Origin: Nipponacmea schrenckii | Lineage: Eukaryota; Mollusca; Gastropoda; Lottiidae | DNA length: 64,000 nt | Assembly (NCBI GenBank): GCA_030562195.1 | Contig: JAUJPP010000012.1 | Coordinates: forward strand, 8,556,001 to 8,620,000 | Direction: 5' to 3' | Shown here: positions 15,801 to 27,243 of the stretch, in pieces | How the letters are laid out: the number at the start of each line of letters is the position of its first letter | Position numbering within the stretch: the stretch's first letter is position 1 | Made by a program: the position numbers and the translations under genes | Notes under the pieces: generated by a model | The model's database searches: none | What the model was told of the DNA's origin: nothing | What the model saw: the letters and a program-made list of their open reading frames with translations, nothing else

Positions 15801-15990
15801 TAGACTTTCAAAAATAAACTGAATCTATGCATTTTACAGAAGAAAAAATGTTATATAAATATAAAAGTAATAAACTGAGCCCCAGGCGAACACTAAATTA
15901 TGACAAAACACGTGAATATAAACAATAAAGAGAACAAATAACATCGGACAGACAACAAGTGCATGAGATACATGAACAAAATTCATAAAA
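12879..15990. other. Homeobox gene 3' UTR and intergenic sequence
   Basis: 12879-13220 is probable 3' UTR of the homeobox gene, ending near an AATAAA. Beyond it I see no gene. 14920-15130 is a diverged copy of the repeat with CAATAACAGTATATATCCAT, ACTTACCTGGTGTCATA and AAATCCGATAAATCC (see 59969-60467). Around 15470-15495 (minus sense) there are two AATAAA words that could serve the chitin-binding gene. The open frames 14211-14492 and 14963-15157 show no domain. Confidence 0.4.
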
Positions 15991-15996
15991 TCCTGC

Positions 15997-17792
15997 TTAA
16001 TGCAAATTTTCAAAAGGAAGAAGTGGTTTGTTACACATATCTTGTCCACCTACAATACAAGTGCCGTTGATCTCGCTGAAAATCTGACCTTGGTTACAGT
16101 TTCTTGTACCTCTATAGTTACCGTGATCACAGACGAAATACATGTTGCAGAACTCAGGATGAGAGACGAAGTAAGCAAACTCTTCAGATCCAGGTGGAAT
16201 CTGTGTACAAGCCTGGTCTCCTTCAAACACTAAAAATAAATTGAAGATTGAAGAACTATATAGAAAGAATGGCGAATAGATGCGCCAACTAAGCAGATTA
16301 GTTTCCACTAGAACGAGGACGGTATTGACGACTCTTATTCTAAATAAAACTATCGAAATAAAATTAATGCTCTTAAGGAAAATTATTATGTTTTACTGGT
16401 CGACTTTTAGAAAAACATCAAATTCTTACGTGGCTGAACTTCACAATTCACAGCGGTAGCCCAGTCACATGCACCTGTGTTTGGATTAAACTTCAACTGT
16501 CCATTTTCACTGCCACAAGTAAAAGTACCGAAAACATAACCCTCAAAACACATGACAAATGAAGTACAATTAATTCCAAAATTTCCAGTTGGTCCTAAAC
16601 AGCGTGGATCCTGGGCTAGAATTACAAAAAAGAGTCCCATTTACTTTAGGAAATATAAATATTTTCCAAGTAACTACCAAACTTAGTTTCGTGTGTATTT
16701 TCGACATGGCAAAAGCCAAAAACCAAATTTCTTTTACAATTAAAGAAGGGTTCCCTTTCATATATACATAATACCATAATTGGACCTGTAATACTTATAT
16801 CAATAGAAAGTAGAGGTGTTCTAATGAATGGGAAAAATACCAGATGGTCCCACAAGTCCATTATTAATTGGTCACGTGATCAAACGTGGAGTTTAAATTT
16901 AGCGTTTCAAACCAAATCAGAGTCAAATGGATTACACAAGCATTTCTACGTCCACATAGGTCTTTTGAAATTGAGAATACATTGATTATTCATTAGAAAC
17001 CCCAATTAATCAATTAGTAAGCTTACTTTGGCCGTAATTTATGAGGGAACCCATCTTTAATGCAAATCTGAACCATTGATCAGTTCATAAAAGCCATTAC
17101 CAGATAATCTATTGATTATATTTTATGTTTGATGAACTAAGTAGGTTCAGAGTTGTAGAATGTTGTCAAAATTGTGTTTAGATGCTAATATAATGATTGT
17201 AATATCTTCTACAATACATGTAGTTATAAAATTCTGATATCAGATAATGGTGTTAACAGTCGATATCACATATACTGCTACAATCTTGGTATCTATAAGA
17301 TAATGGTTTTAATAACTCAGTATCAAATGATAGTGTTAAACTCTTGTTACAATACGATCTCTAAAACACTTGATATATCAGAAATAGTTTATCAAATAGT
17401 GGTGTTAAGCTCTTGATATCATATTATAAAATTTCAAAAAACTCGATATTAAGCTTAAGCACTCGATATCCTATGAAATATTGTTTATATCCGGATATTG
17501 CCACCTTCACCACCTATAACGAATTTCATCAAATACCTTTACTACAATAGACACTATTCTTGTATCACGAGTGCAACGATTTGATTGGATTGTAAGCCAG
17601 CCAATACGGCAAATTAGCCTTCGATAGTCAGCAAGGAAACATGATGGATTGTGTTCACAGACTTTCTGACAAGGTATAAGTATAAGCGCGAAGCTCATAA
17701 AATTTTGTCAACATACCTTGTCTTCGTTCTCTGGGAGCAGACAGCACAGCTACTATAATACCAAGTACCACGCCATAGAATAAACCAGACAT
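15997..17792 (-). CDS. Small secreted protein with two CBM14 (peritrophin-A) chitin-binding domains
   Basis: Three exons on the minus strand: 17792-17717, 16615-16430 and 16229-15997, all joined in phase 1, giving 164 aa. Residues 1-19 are a signal peptide (MSGLFYGVVLGIIVAVLSA), followed by PRERRQ, a possible basic cleavage site. Each of exons two and three encodes one six-cysteine module. Domain 1 has CLGPTGNFGINC..CFEGYVFG..C..C..C. Domain 2 has CTQIPPG..FCNMYFVCDHG..NCNQGQIFS..C..C. The aromatic and cysteine pattern is that of CBM14/ChtBD2, which binds chitin outside the cell (peritrophic or cuticular matrix, mollusc shell matrix, or immunity). One exon per domain suggests exon duplication. 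There is no enzyme domain and no mucin linker. A TATA box lies 52 bp upstream of the ATG. Its tissue cannot be told from sequence. Confidence 0.9.
17160..17475. repeat. Degenerate short tandem repeats in first intron of the chitin-binding gene
   Basis: The words GATATCA, ATAATGGTGTTAA, CTCTTGATATC and ACTCGATAT recur at irregular spacing within the 1.1-kb intron 16616-17716. It looks like an old decayed minisatellite. No function is seen. Confidence 0.35.
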
Positions 17793-17843
17793 TGTAACTG
17801 TCTACAATAAACAAAAAAAACTACAGCAGTAGAAATTGAAATT

Positions 17844-17852
17844 CCTTTTATA
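17844..17852 (-). promoter_or_regulatory. TATA box of the chitin-binding protein gene
   Basis: On the minus strand the sequence GCTATAAAAGG lies 52 bp upstream of the start codon at 17792. With the usual spacing, transcription would begin near 17822, giving a 5' UTR of about 30 nt. A strong TATA box fits a highly or tissue-specifically expressed secreted protein. Confidence 0.6.
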
Positions 17853-17859
17853 GCAATAT

Positions 17860-19127
17860 TATGCAGAGGGACTTTATTGATCCTTCGGTGATGGGCGGCA
17901 TTATGAGAGCACATTTTGGGAAGACAGTTCCAGACTGAGACAAATTGCATTGTTCAATTTTTTTTATGGCTTGCATGTTTCTATTCTTGCAACCACCTAC
18001 GTTGTGGTATAAATCAAATGAAAATAAGATATATGATTATTAGGTAGTTTTTAAATACAGATGTAAATCCAATTATTACAAGAAGAAACACGTGAAAATT
18101 TACCTGTCAAATAACGTTCTATATCCAAATATACTATGATGAACCATTTCAAAATTTACCTTTTATATCACCTAGTCATACCAGCTACGGTTATGACCAT
18201 GGACACCACAATACATTTTCAGAATATCTTCACGCAGTTTGAATCGACGTAAAACCATTTTTAAATACCATTTGCATGGTTTCATAAAGGTTAAGTTAAA
18301 AGTCACATAGAGACATTTGGAAGTGAAGACCATAACAGTTGTTTCTTAAGACCCTTCATGTGATGTTAATTCCTTTTAACTTATATTTTCTCCGCTCCTT
18401 TCGCGACTTGAATTAAACCTTTTTTTCCAGAGTATTATAATACCTACAAATAGGGGTTGTATATCATAAGAATTATTATTAAATAATCTTTTTAATGTAT
18501 ATTTTTGTGCTCTCAAGACACAAGATCACGAACAATCAAACGCTTGAGATATTTCAGCAGCAACTTTATTTTTCGAAAGGCTGTATTTGGTGCTTGAAAT
18601 CCGTAAGAAATTTATATTGTCAAACTTTCCGTAGGTCCTTTCTTCAATCCATCTATACACATCTACACGTATCTCAATTATCCTTTAAGCAACACTTTTT
18701 GTGGGTTTGTACAGATGTAAGGATGTTGCATATCGTTTCTGGACCATATTTTCAGATTTATACCCTGATGCCTAATTGATGTATTGGATGGTTGCCATCT
18801 CACGCTCATAAAGTAGGCAACTATTGTTGCACTGATTTCATATTCGGTTTGTTTGTTTAAGATTTTAAGTACTGTATTAAAACAATGTTAATGTCAAAAA
18901 CTATGGTGTGTGAACACTAAAATCTTTTTCGATCTATGCTGACATAATTTATATTAACATGTGTAAAACTATTCCTAGCAATACTATGTTTTATGGATTT
19001 TTCAAGGACCTAGCAATATAAAGTCAGTAAGGTATATGCTTGCAGACTGGTATTAAAGATCAATCTGCTAGCTTGTTGGGTACCCTTATTTTGTATGCTT
19101 CAATTCACAGAACAGGTACATCCATTC
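17860..19127. other. Intergenic, no gene seen
   Basis: Between the chitin-binding gene and the transposon cluster upstream of 19.9 kb. The one open frame of note (18495-18779) has no recognisable domain or start context. Confidence 0.4.
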
Positions 19128-19230
19128 CACAGGCACCAGATGCTGGTAAAAATAAATCGTATATAGTTATAGTGTATTCAGATTAGACTATAACTATATA
19201 CGATTTTTTTACCAGAATCTGGTGCCTGTG
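19128..19230. repeat. Near-perfect hairpin (foldback MITE)
   Basis: A 103-bp palindrome. The left arm begins CACAGGCACCAGATGCTGGT and contains ATCGTATATAGTTATAGT. The right arm is its reverse complement, ending ACCAGAATCTGGTGCCTGTG. The loop is about 11 bp (GTATTCAGATT). Arms are about 46 bp with a few mismatches and one indel in the A/T run. Confidence 0.85.
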
Positions 19231-19368
19231 ATCAATGCATTTAATTGAATCAAACAGACGAAAGAGGCAATTAAATCTTTCATGGTCAATCCCCCATCAA
19301 TATTCGCCGGATGCTGAAGTTTTATGATTGATACAATGGGTGGTATTACTGGTTGGGCAGGTTCATTT

Positions 19369-19782
19369 TAGTGCTGGCACGATATATCAATGTATCGTGA
19401 TACGACACGGCAAGATACGCGTATCGTATCGCGAGGTCGTGTATCAATTCTTGACAATACATGGCATTCCATAAAAAAGTGGGTAATATTTTAGTTACTA
19501 GTGAATGCAAGCTTTTCCGATCATAAATTCCTTTGTTGGACTGAATTTAGTTCACAGACTGGCTGAATTTTTTTTAATTAACAGTTTGGTAGTAAAAAAT
19601 CTCAGAAAACTAGTGAAATTACTAGTAATAACATTTTGTTATCTCAAATATAAGAGTTGAAATCATAAAATATTGAAACCTTGGAGAAAAAGGGTTACTT
19701 TATATCTATTATCAATACGTATTGTATCGTGACCCTTGTATCGCAATACGTATCGTGGCATAATTGGCAAGAACCAGCACTA
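19369..19782. mobile_element. hAT-like MITE
   Basis: The ends are inverted: TAGTGCTGGCACGATA at the left and ATTGGCAAGAACCAGCACTA at the right. Flanking 8-mers GTTCATTT (19361-19368) and GTTCATTC (19783-19790) match at 7 of 8 positions, as expected for a hAT 8-bp target duplication. Inside each end are several CGTATCG/GTATCGTGATACG words. 414 bp, no coding capacity. Confidence 0.75.
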
Positions 19783-19874
19783 GTTCATTCAGTGAATTAT
19801 TCCTTTTATTAAGAATTGAAACAATAAGATGGCAGCTAATACTAATAAATCACAACAAAATAATTTTATATATT

Positions 19875-22800
19875 TTATTCCTTTTCATCAGGGTCAGCAT
19901 CAACAAAACACATAACCATATCATCTACATCTTTACTCTGAAAATACACAATATTTACTATCAATATTTAATAGTGTTTTCAACAATGGCTATCAATTTT
20001 CACTAGGGCTCTTATAGTAACTATCAATATTTAAGAGTGTTTTCAACAATGGCTATCAATATTCACTAGGGCTCTTATAGTAACTATCAATATTTAAGAG
20101 TGTTTTCAACAATGGCTATCAATATTCACTAGGGCTCTTATAGTAACTATCAATATTTAAGAGTGTTTTCAACAATGGCTATCAATATTCACTAGGGCTC
20201 TTATAGTAACTATCAATATTTAAGAGTGTTTTCAACAATGGCTATCAATATTCACTAGGGCTCTTATAGTAACTATCAATATTTAAGAGTGTTTTCAACA
20301 ATGGCTATCAATATTCACTAGGGCTCTTATAGTAACTATCAATATTTAAGAGTGTTTTCAACAATGGCTATCAATATTCACTAGGGCTCTTATAGTAACT
20401 ATCAATATTTAAGAGTGTTTTCAACAATGGCTATCAATATTCACTAGTGCTCTGATAATAACTATTAATATTTAATAGTGTTTTCAAAAATGGCTATCAA
20501 TTTTCACTAGTGCTCTGATAATAACAATTAATATTTAATAGTGTTTTCAACAATGGCTATCAATATTCACTAGTGCTCTGATAATAACTATTAATATTTA
20601 ATAGTGTTTTCAACAATGGCTATCAATTTTCACTAGTGCTCTGATAATAACAATTAATATTTAATAGTGTTTTCAACAATGGCTATCAATTTTCAATAGT
20701 GCTCTGATAATAACTATTAATATTTAATAGTGTTTTCAACAATGGCTATCAATTTTCACTAGTGCTCTGATAATAACAATTAATATTTAATAGTGTTTTC
20801 AACAATGGCTATCAATTTTCAATAGTGCTCTGATAATAACTATTAATATTTAATAGTGTTTTCAACAATGGCTATCAATATTCACTAGTGCTCTGATAAT
20901 AACTATTAATATTTAATAGTGTTTTTAACAATAGCTGTCAATATTCACTAATGCTCTAACAATTTCTATTTAATAATAAAATAACTGACCTGTTGAGAAT
21001 TTGATATTGTTGCCGACTCTAAATCTCTTTCTTCTTCTGAAGACTGAGTTTCAACAGTTTTCTCTATGATTACAGTAGATGAGTTGAATTGAATCTCTGT
21101 AGGTGTTAACAAGCTGGACTTTATATAATCAGCTGAATCTAGCTCCAGTTCTTCCATTTCTTCATCATTATCATCATTAACCTCAGATTCTGATTGCTCT
21201 TCCATAATTGACTCCTTCACTACAGTTTCCATTATTACAGTTTGTTCTTCTGATGGCTCTAAAGATGTACGTTCTATTTGAGAACGAGTGAGAGATAAAT
21301 GTTTGACAGATTGCGGTTTATCCACAGTTAATGATTGTTGATGATCTGTCGGTGAATCATCTGTTTTCTGCTGAACCTGTTTAACAAGATGTAGTGTTGA
21401 TGTAGCTATATTTGGTCCCATTATACAAGGTGCCCGTGGATGATATAAACATTCACAAAGAGCTGAACATTCTCTACAAAATGTGGACACCTGAAATACA
21501 TTATGTATATATCTACAAATATCAATGATAGTTTGAAATTTAAACAAAATTATGAAAATATCTTAAAAAAAATATTTAACTTGATTCTCTTGAGACTAGC
21601 AAAACCTGCCTATTGACAGGTTTTGGCTTTCAAATTCCCTCAATCCTGTTTTATATGATAAATTGATCATCAATCAGTACTTGTTGAAATATCACCAACA
21701 TAAATTTTACACAGTATATGTATTATATTCAAAGTAGATTCAATTTATAAAATTTTAAGCAAGTCATCAAAAGCATGTAACATATATTTCAATCTACTTT
21801 TCAGTTTAGTGATTGCACAATAAACGAAAAATAAAAACTTACCTTCAAACTTGTATCTCTCTGTCCAACAGTAAAAATCTTAACAGCACATTGTAATAAG
21901 GATGGTGTATTAGAATGTGGTGACATAATACAAGACTTTAATACACCATATAATCTTTTACGACATGATACATCATGATAAGGTATTGGTAAATTATCAT
22001 CAGAACACTGTATATCTAGTATTATACTTATAACTGTTTCTCCAATATCCTACAATTAATAATATTTGATATGAGTAAAATGATTGTGGTGCCTATCGAC
22101 ACTAGATATTTCCAGATAAACGTAGCCTAAATAGCTTGGCGTAACTATCATGCAAAGCATGTATTGTTCAATTTGACAATCAAAATTGTGCCTGATATCT
22201 TACCTTATATGATTTAGATTTTAAAGATGAACCAAAGTAAAATATAAACAACTGTAAAGCTGTAAAAAAAAATGTCAAGACAAGTTGAAAGTTAGTCTTT
22301 GTTTTCAAATGAAATAATATGGAATATATAATCAAATAGAAAAGCACTGATGCTGTTTTGGCCATTTTTGAGCAACATATTATGTAAAGTACTGCTGGAA
22401 GGGATTGTGATTGTTATTGTATTTTCAACTTACCATTCAAACAAGTTGATGTCAGTTCAGAATTAGCTGCAATATCTATTTTCCTGTAAGATGACATTCC
22501 TTGTGTTATATCTTGATATCCCATACTTTTCTTCTTCTTTTTAGAAGGTTCAAAACCATTATGTACACCAGTAGATGATAACTAAAATATAATTTGTGGT
22601 CTTCAGAGATCAAGTATGTAATGAGAGTTATCTCCCTTGGATTTGCTTCGATGGCAGTCTTTATCCTTAAAATTAAAGCCATCATGAAAAACTTACTCCT
22701 AAAAAAATCCAATACTTTAGACCATGCTATTTTATAACATCATACCTTAATAACATCTATTGGTGGCATAATATCATTAATTAACTCTTGAATTAAATCT

Positions 22801-25800
22801 TTTTCTTCTTCTATAATATTACTGGCTGCACCTAGTTTCTTAAACCATATACACATAGTCTTATACACCTCATCCCTTAATGAACTACAAATAATAACAA
22901 TCAAAGTTTATTTTTTTCCCCTTCAGTAAACTTTACAATGACAAAATCATCAGACAAACCTTAAAGTATGATATGTTAGCTTAAAGAAGATGTAGTTCTA
23001 TTGATAGAAGTGTTTAAATTGATGTTAACGAGAGAAAAAAAAAAGGGTTGTACTTCAGCTGGTCAAAGTATGATAATATAAATAAGATAGCTTTCCTGTT
23101 AATGAAAATCTACCCCACTGAGCAACAGGTATATATAACCTTAATAAGAGCTGACAAGGGGCTAGCATAATGTTATCTTAAAAAACCAATGGATATTGCT
23201 AAAGATTATTGAAAACGATTGTATACCTGTAACGCTTCTGTTGACCATATTGTGTTTTAGCTCTAGTCCAAACTAAACTTTCTATCATTAATTTATTTAT
23301 AGATGATGAAAACGGTATCAATATATTTCCACAACTAAAAATAAATAAATTATATATACTCAATGTCTGTATAATTTTACAGTCCAGGATTTAAAATTTT
23401 AGTTTTTCTCAATAGAATATGCCATGATACTATATTTTTTTACAGTTATAATGGATAGATGGCAACTGTTTGTAAGAAGCCACAATAACTGTGTTTCCAC
23501 TTAGAATTGTGAAGTAAAGCTAGCTTTAAAGCCAGCTTTATTGCTGAACACGCTGCGTTTCCACTGAATTTTTCTGGTTCCCGAACCACTTTAGTCTCAA
23601 TCAAAAAGTGGCACATTATTGACAGTTCGTGATGTACAAGACTACCGATGTTGCGCATGAGACTGTAAAACCAGTACTTCTGGATTGCTGAACGAGAAAA
23701 AGCCGACTTTTTGCGTTTCCACGTGTTTAAAAAGCCGGCTTTAAAGCTAGCTTTCATTTGGCCCCCGATAAATTGCCGAACGAGAAAAGTGAGGTTTTTG
23801 GTTCTCAAACCGTAAGGGTTCGGCAATTTAACAAGTGGAAACACACAAAAGCTAGTTTAAGACGGCTTTTTGCCCAAGTGGAAACACAGTTAATGAGAAT
23901 CAAAATCATTTAATAATTGAATCTATCACAGTTGTTAACTGCATCTATCACTTCTCCCAAAGTCTCCACAATATATTCTTCTAGTCAAACATTGCGGTTC
24001 TTTGTGTAATGTATTGTTTTTTAAATAATGTGTAGCAATTTAATAACATTTGATTTAAATATCAGAGAGAAACAAGGACATACCTAACAATAAGATTATG
24101 TAACAAGGTTAAACTTGTTCTATGTATAGTTGGTAGAATAGATAATAATACTAAATTATCTGTAGTAGGTCTCTTTAACTGAAAATACAATATTATTTTA
24201 TTTAGGTATTTGCAGAATTTCTAAAGTTAATGTCACAAGTTTCACTCATTACATATGCAACTAAAGTATCCTGTGCTCTAACTGTGGAATTGTTCAGGTT
24301 TTGTGAAAAAAAAAAGGTCATACATACCAAAATATTACCTTTCACTTCTAAACATTGACAAATAAACCTTAGGATATCTTCTACAGGTACTTTGGCTACT
24401 GCTGTCATATCTTCTCTGTTAGAAATCAACCATAAAATTTATATTACTTGTAGTAAATCAAATGCATTTCTACGTGTATTTTGTAGAAAATAAGAATGGA
24501 CTTCGAAACTAATATATTGAAAGTACAGTGAGTTTTATATTGGAAAACATGGCACCTCAATTCAGCTGTCGTGTTTTTTTTTCATTTGTGCTATTAAAAG
24601 GTTCCTAACCATGTACAGCTTGTATAACATAATGATATAGTATATGGCTTTTGGTTTACAGTCTGATTTGAGCTGAAGAAATTGAACTAGGCCAGTCTTT
24701 GTCTTATAAAAACAAAACAAAAACGTACGTCAACAATGAAGATAGAACCTGTGTAAATACAGAGAGCCTGTGTAACAATATATGGTTTCTCTCTGATAAT
24801 GATTCTGGTAATATATTCAGTTGAAAGCCATCATTACTTTCCTGGTGTTGTTCATCTATGAAAAAATTATTTTAAAATTCACTCAATACATAATCATTCA
24901 GACTAAAATTTGTCCATACATTTATAGAAAAGAGAGAAAAGGTGATGACAGGTCATTTCACTATGACTGAGTTTGTGAATTTGACATCACTTACAAAGAG
25001 TTCATAATGCCTTAGAAGTTAACAATTTAAATATACCTTACCAGTATTCAATGGTTGATATAACATCGCTATGGTGTTACTTAAAGTTGAATATATTTTA
25101 GTAAACTGTGTAGACCATCCTTCTGTATGTTTAATTCTGTTTTTACCCCCACTCCCACAGATACCTAATATGGCTAGACATGATGGGGAATCAGTTTTAG
25201 GAACTTCACTTTGAAGATCAATTAATAATATTTTCTCTATTTTACTCTGAAATGTTAAAAAAATGTTTAGAATAATATATCTTATGAAATACTTATTCAC
25301 TTATGATAATTTGTATGCTTTCTCATGCCACCAATGTTTTGTCAATATTTTGTTTTGGATTTTTGGTTTCAATTTGCAATTTTTAACATCATATGTCTAA
25401 CACATTTTTCATATCATATTTTTGGTAAAGTTTTGAAGTTGGCAAGAGTGTTAGGTTTGGTCATTATGCCAATAATGCATCAATATCAATAACTCAGCAA
25501 CTTTTACTCACCCTGAAACTACCAGTTGGGCCTGGATAAGATTCAGCACAAACTTTAATACAGCTAATAGCTTCTTCTCTAAACTGAAATATCAAACTAT
25601 ATTTAAATTTTTGAAACTGTAAATGTTCAGAAGATGATTTAACAATAATCTAGCAATGTTTACTTTTCTCATGAAAAGAAATTCCAGTATTTTAATCAAA
25701 AATACATACCAGAGGTTGAGAATATAAAAGAACTGGTAATAACTGTGGTATAATATTAGTTGATATTTCTCGACTTATTTCACTAAATGATGTTGATGAT

Positions 25801-27243
25801 TTAATAATAATTGATAATATTTTACAAGACTGTCGGTGGAAAGTTGTTTCTCCTGGTGACTGAAAAACAAAAACATTAAATTTATAAAGACTATAAATAC
25901 AAAACTATCCTTCTATTTTCAATCAAATTATGGACTTGTTTATAGTTACTATCTAAAATCATCATATCAAGCAATTTATATGTAGCATTCTATTCTTACC
26001 TTTAAAATTTGTAGTAAAAGTTTGATCCAGGTATAGATATTATCAGTAAACACCAATGTTGATGACTGTTTCACTAATGTCTCTAGTAGCAATAGCCCTT
26101 CCAATCTACAAATAGTTATTTTTGATTTTAACAAAATTCTTAACTTGAACAATACAGGGCACATTTTTACTATCTATAACAAACAATTATTTATAGAGAT
26201 GTTTTTACTAGATGTAAAATAACTGCTCACCTTTTATTTGAAGAATTTAAGCAATTGTGAACATAACTAATAACTGGATGAAGAGAGCTGGTCTTCTAAA
26301 AATAACAAGTAAAAAAGGATGTAAATTAAGACGCCGGCAAAATAGCCACTTCTAAATTAAAGGAGCCCAGGCTTTATTTGCTTCAGACAATCATCCGACA
26401 GCCTCAAACACATGAAATCTTTTGGTTAGCTAATCAGAAATAGTCTACAGAGCTTACCTTTGAAATTTGAGCCTTCAAATCCATGTGTATCCATAATTAT
26501 CCGTGTTTGAAAAATCATAATGTCCTAAGAAATTACGAACGTCCCGCCATATTGGAAAACGGTTCGTCTTGATAATCAAAGAGTTATCCTTCCTGTCGTG
26601 CAATAGAGGTCATCTATATAAACAGACTACAACGCATTTTTCAATTGTAGACTTTGTCAACAGGACACACAATTTTCAGACTGACTGGAGAACAGCCGCG
26701 TACAGCACGGAAAAAAAATGAAAAGTGAAATTTTTTGTTTGAGGTATATTTCAAGGTATTTTGCGATTTTCTTAGAGCTTGAGTATTTCTGAGGACTGTT
26801 TAAATGTAACAAAGGCCCAAAACGACCCCTAAAACTCAAGCCTGGGCCTCTTTAAAATATAAAAAAGTTCATATATATTCAATATATAAAAACTAAAACA
26901 GAGCCGGACATATTTAGATATATAGGAGGGATATGTATTTCTTTTGAATATAAAATCAATTTTTGTACATTTCTCCACAAGGAGTCAAAGACATTCCAAG
27001 ACCCAGTATATTCCAAATCGCAATAGAAAGAAGATGTTTCGGATTAGGCCTATTATTGAGACTTGAGTTGAAATGTAACAAATTAATTGGTTTCGAATGA
27101 GAGGATGCTATACAAACCTGCAAAGAAAATAATTGGTGATCATCTGTAAAACCAATAATGTCTGATACATTTTCAAGAGAGCTAGAATCTTCAAAATAAT
27201 GTGGAATCAAAGCAGACAACACGTTCTCCATGGGCGCCGCCAT
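19875..27243 (-). CDS. PELP1: PELP1 homologue (proline-, glutamate- and leucine-rich protein 1; RIX1-domain family)
   Basis: Sixteen coding exons, 751 aa: 27243-27118, 26295-26231, 26105-26000, 25859-25710, 25583-25512, 25246-25042, 24855-24729, 24415-24328, 24178-24084, 23334-23227, 22884-22746, 22581-22434, 22259-22204, 22049-21843, 21490-20990, 19937-19875. All intron phases agree. PELP1-like blocks include FREEAISCIKVCAESYPGPT, GGKNRIKHTEGWSTQF, VPVEDILRFICQCLEVKGN (res. ~292-310), KKKKK (res. ~441), and VGQRDTSLKVSTFC..YHPRAP (res. ~556-580). The C-terminus is FVDADPDEKE. The helical N-terminal two thirds is the RIX1/NUC202 region. Residues ~600-731 are an acidic, low-complexity tail, much shorter and less proline-rich than in vertebrates. 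LPVLL and LSSLL occur as LxxLL strings. The family acts in nucleolar pre-60S maturation with TEX10/WDR18 and, in vertebrates, nuclear-receptor coactivation. Head to head with WRAP53. A minus-sense AATAAA overlaps the stop codon. Confidence 0.93.
19945..20960. repeat. 63-bp satellite filling the last PELP1 intron
   Basis: About sixteen head-to-tail copies of a 63-bp unit (TAACTATCAATATTTAAGAG, TGTTTTCAACAATGGCTATC, AATATTCACTAGGGCTCTTATAG) occupy nearly the whole intron 19938-20989. Two sub-types sit in separate blocks. Copies from about 20018 to 20445 carry AGGGCTCTTATAG and TTTAAGAG and are almost identical. Copies from about 20445 to 20955 carry AGTGCTCTGATAA and TTTAATAG, with alternating ATTAA/ATTCA variants. 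The terminal copies are most diverged. Splice sites on both sides remain intact. Confidence 0.92.
23488..23890. mobile_element. MITE with ACTGTGTTTCCACTT terminal inverted repeats, in a PELP1 intron
   Basis: The left end is ACTGTGTTTCCACTT and the right end AAGTGGAAACACAGT, a perfect 15-bp inverted repeat. It is bounded by TA on both sides (or TAA/TTA), so Tc1/mariner or PIF/Harbinger ancestry are both possible. The interior holds further inverted words (GCGTTTCCAC..GTGGAAACAC; AAAGCTAGCTTT, AAAGCCGGCTTT). 403 bp, in the intron 23335-24083. The antisense open frame here is part of the element. Confidence 0.75.
26361..26851. mobile_element. TTAA-flanked MITE (piggyBac-like), copy 1, in PELP1 intron 1
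   Basis: Inverted ends AGGAGCCCAGGCTT and AAGCCTGGGCCTCT are flanked by TTAA at 26357-26360 and 26852-26855. A second copy (60663-61152) is about 95% identical by eye along its whole length. TTAA target duplications are typical of piggyBac-type transposition; the family assignment is inferred because no transposase is present. The minus-sense frames in both copies (for example 26657-26839 here) are element sequence. Confidence 0.85.

Noticed and set aside
19945..20960. CRISPR-like array of regular repeats
   Set aside because: The whole 63-bp unit is repeated with no unique spacers, the genome is eukaryotic, and it lies within an intron.
24339..24415. PELP1 exon 8 ending at the first donor (AAAG/GTAATA, 24339)
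   Set aside because: That donor puts exon 9 out of frame with an immediate stop. The donor 11 bases further on (TTG/GTATGT, 24328) keeps the frame and gives the conserved VKGNILLKRP.
26457..26490. Minus-strand ATG GAT TTG AAG... ending AAG/GTAAGC, which looks like a small PELP1 exon
   Set aside because: The identical sequence occurs in the second MITE copy near 60755-60785, so it belongs to the transposon, and PELP1 exons 1 and 2 already join in phase 0.
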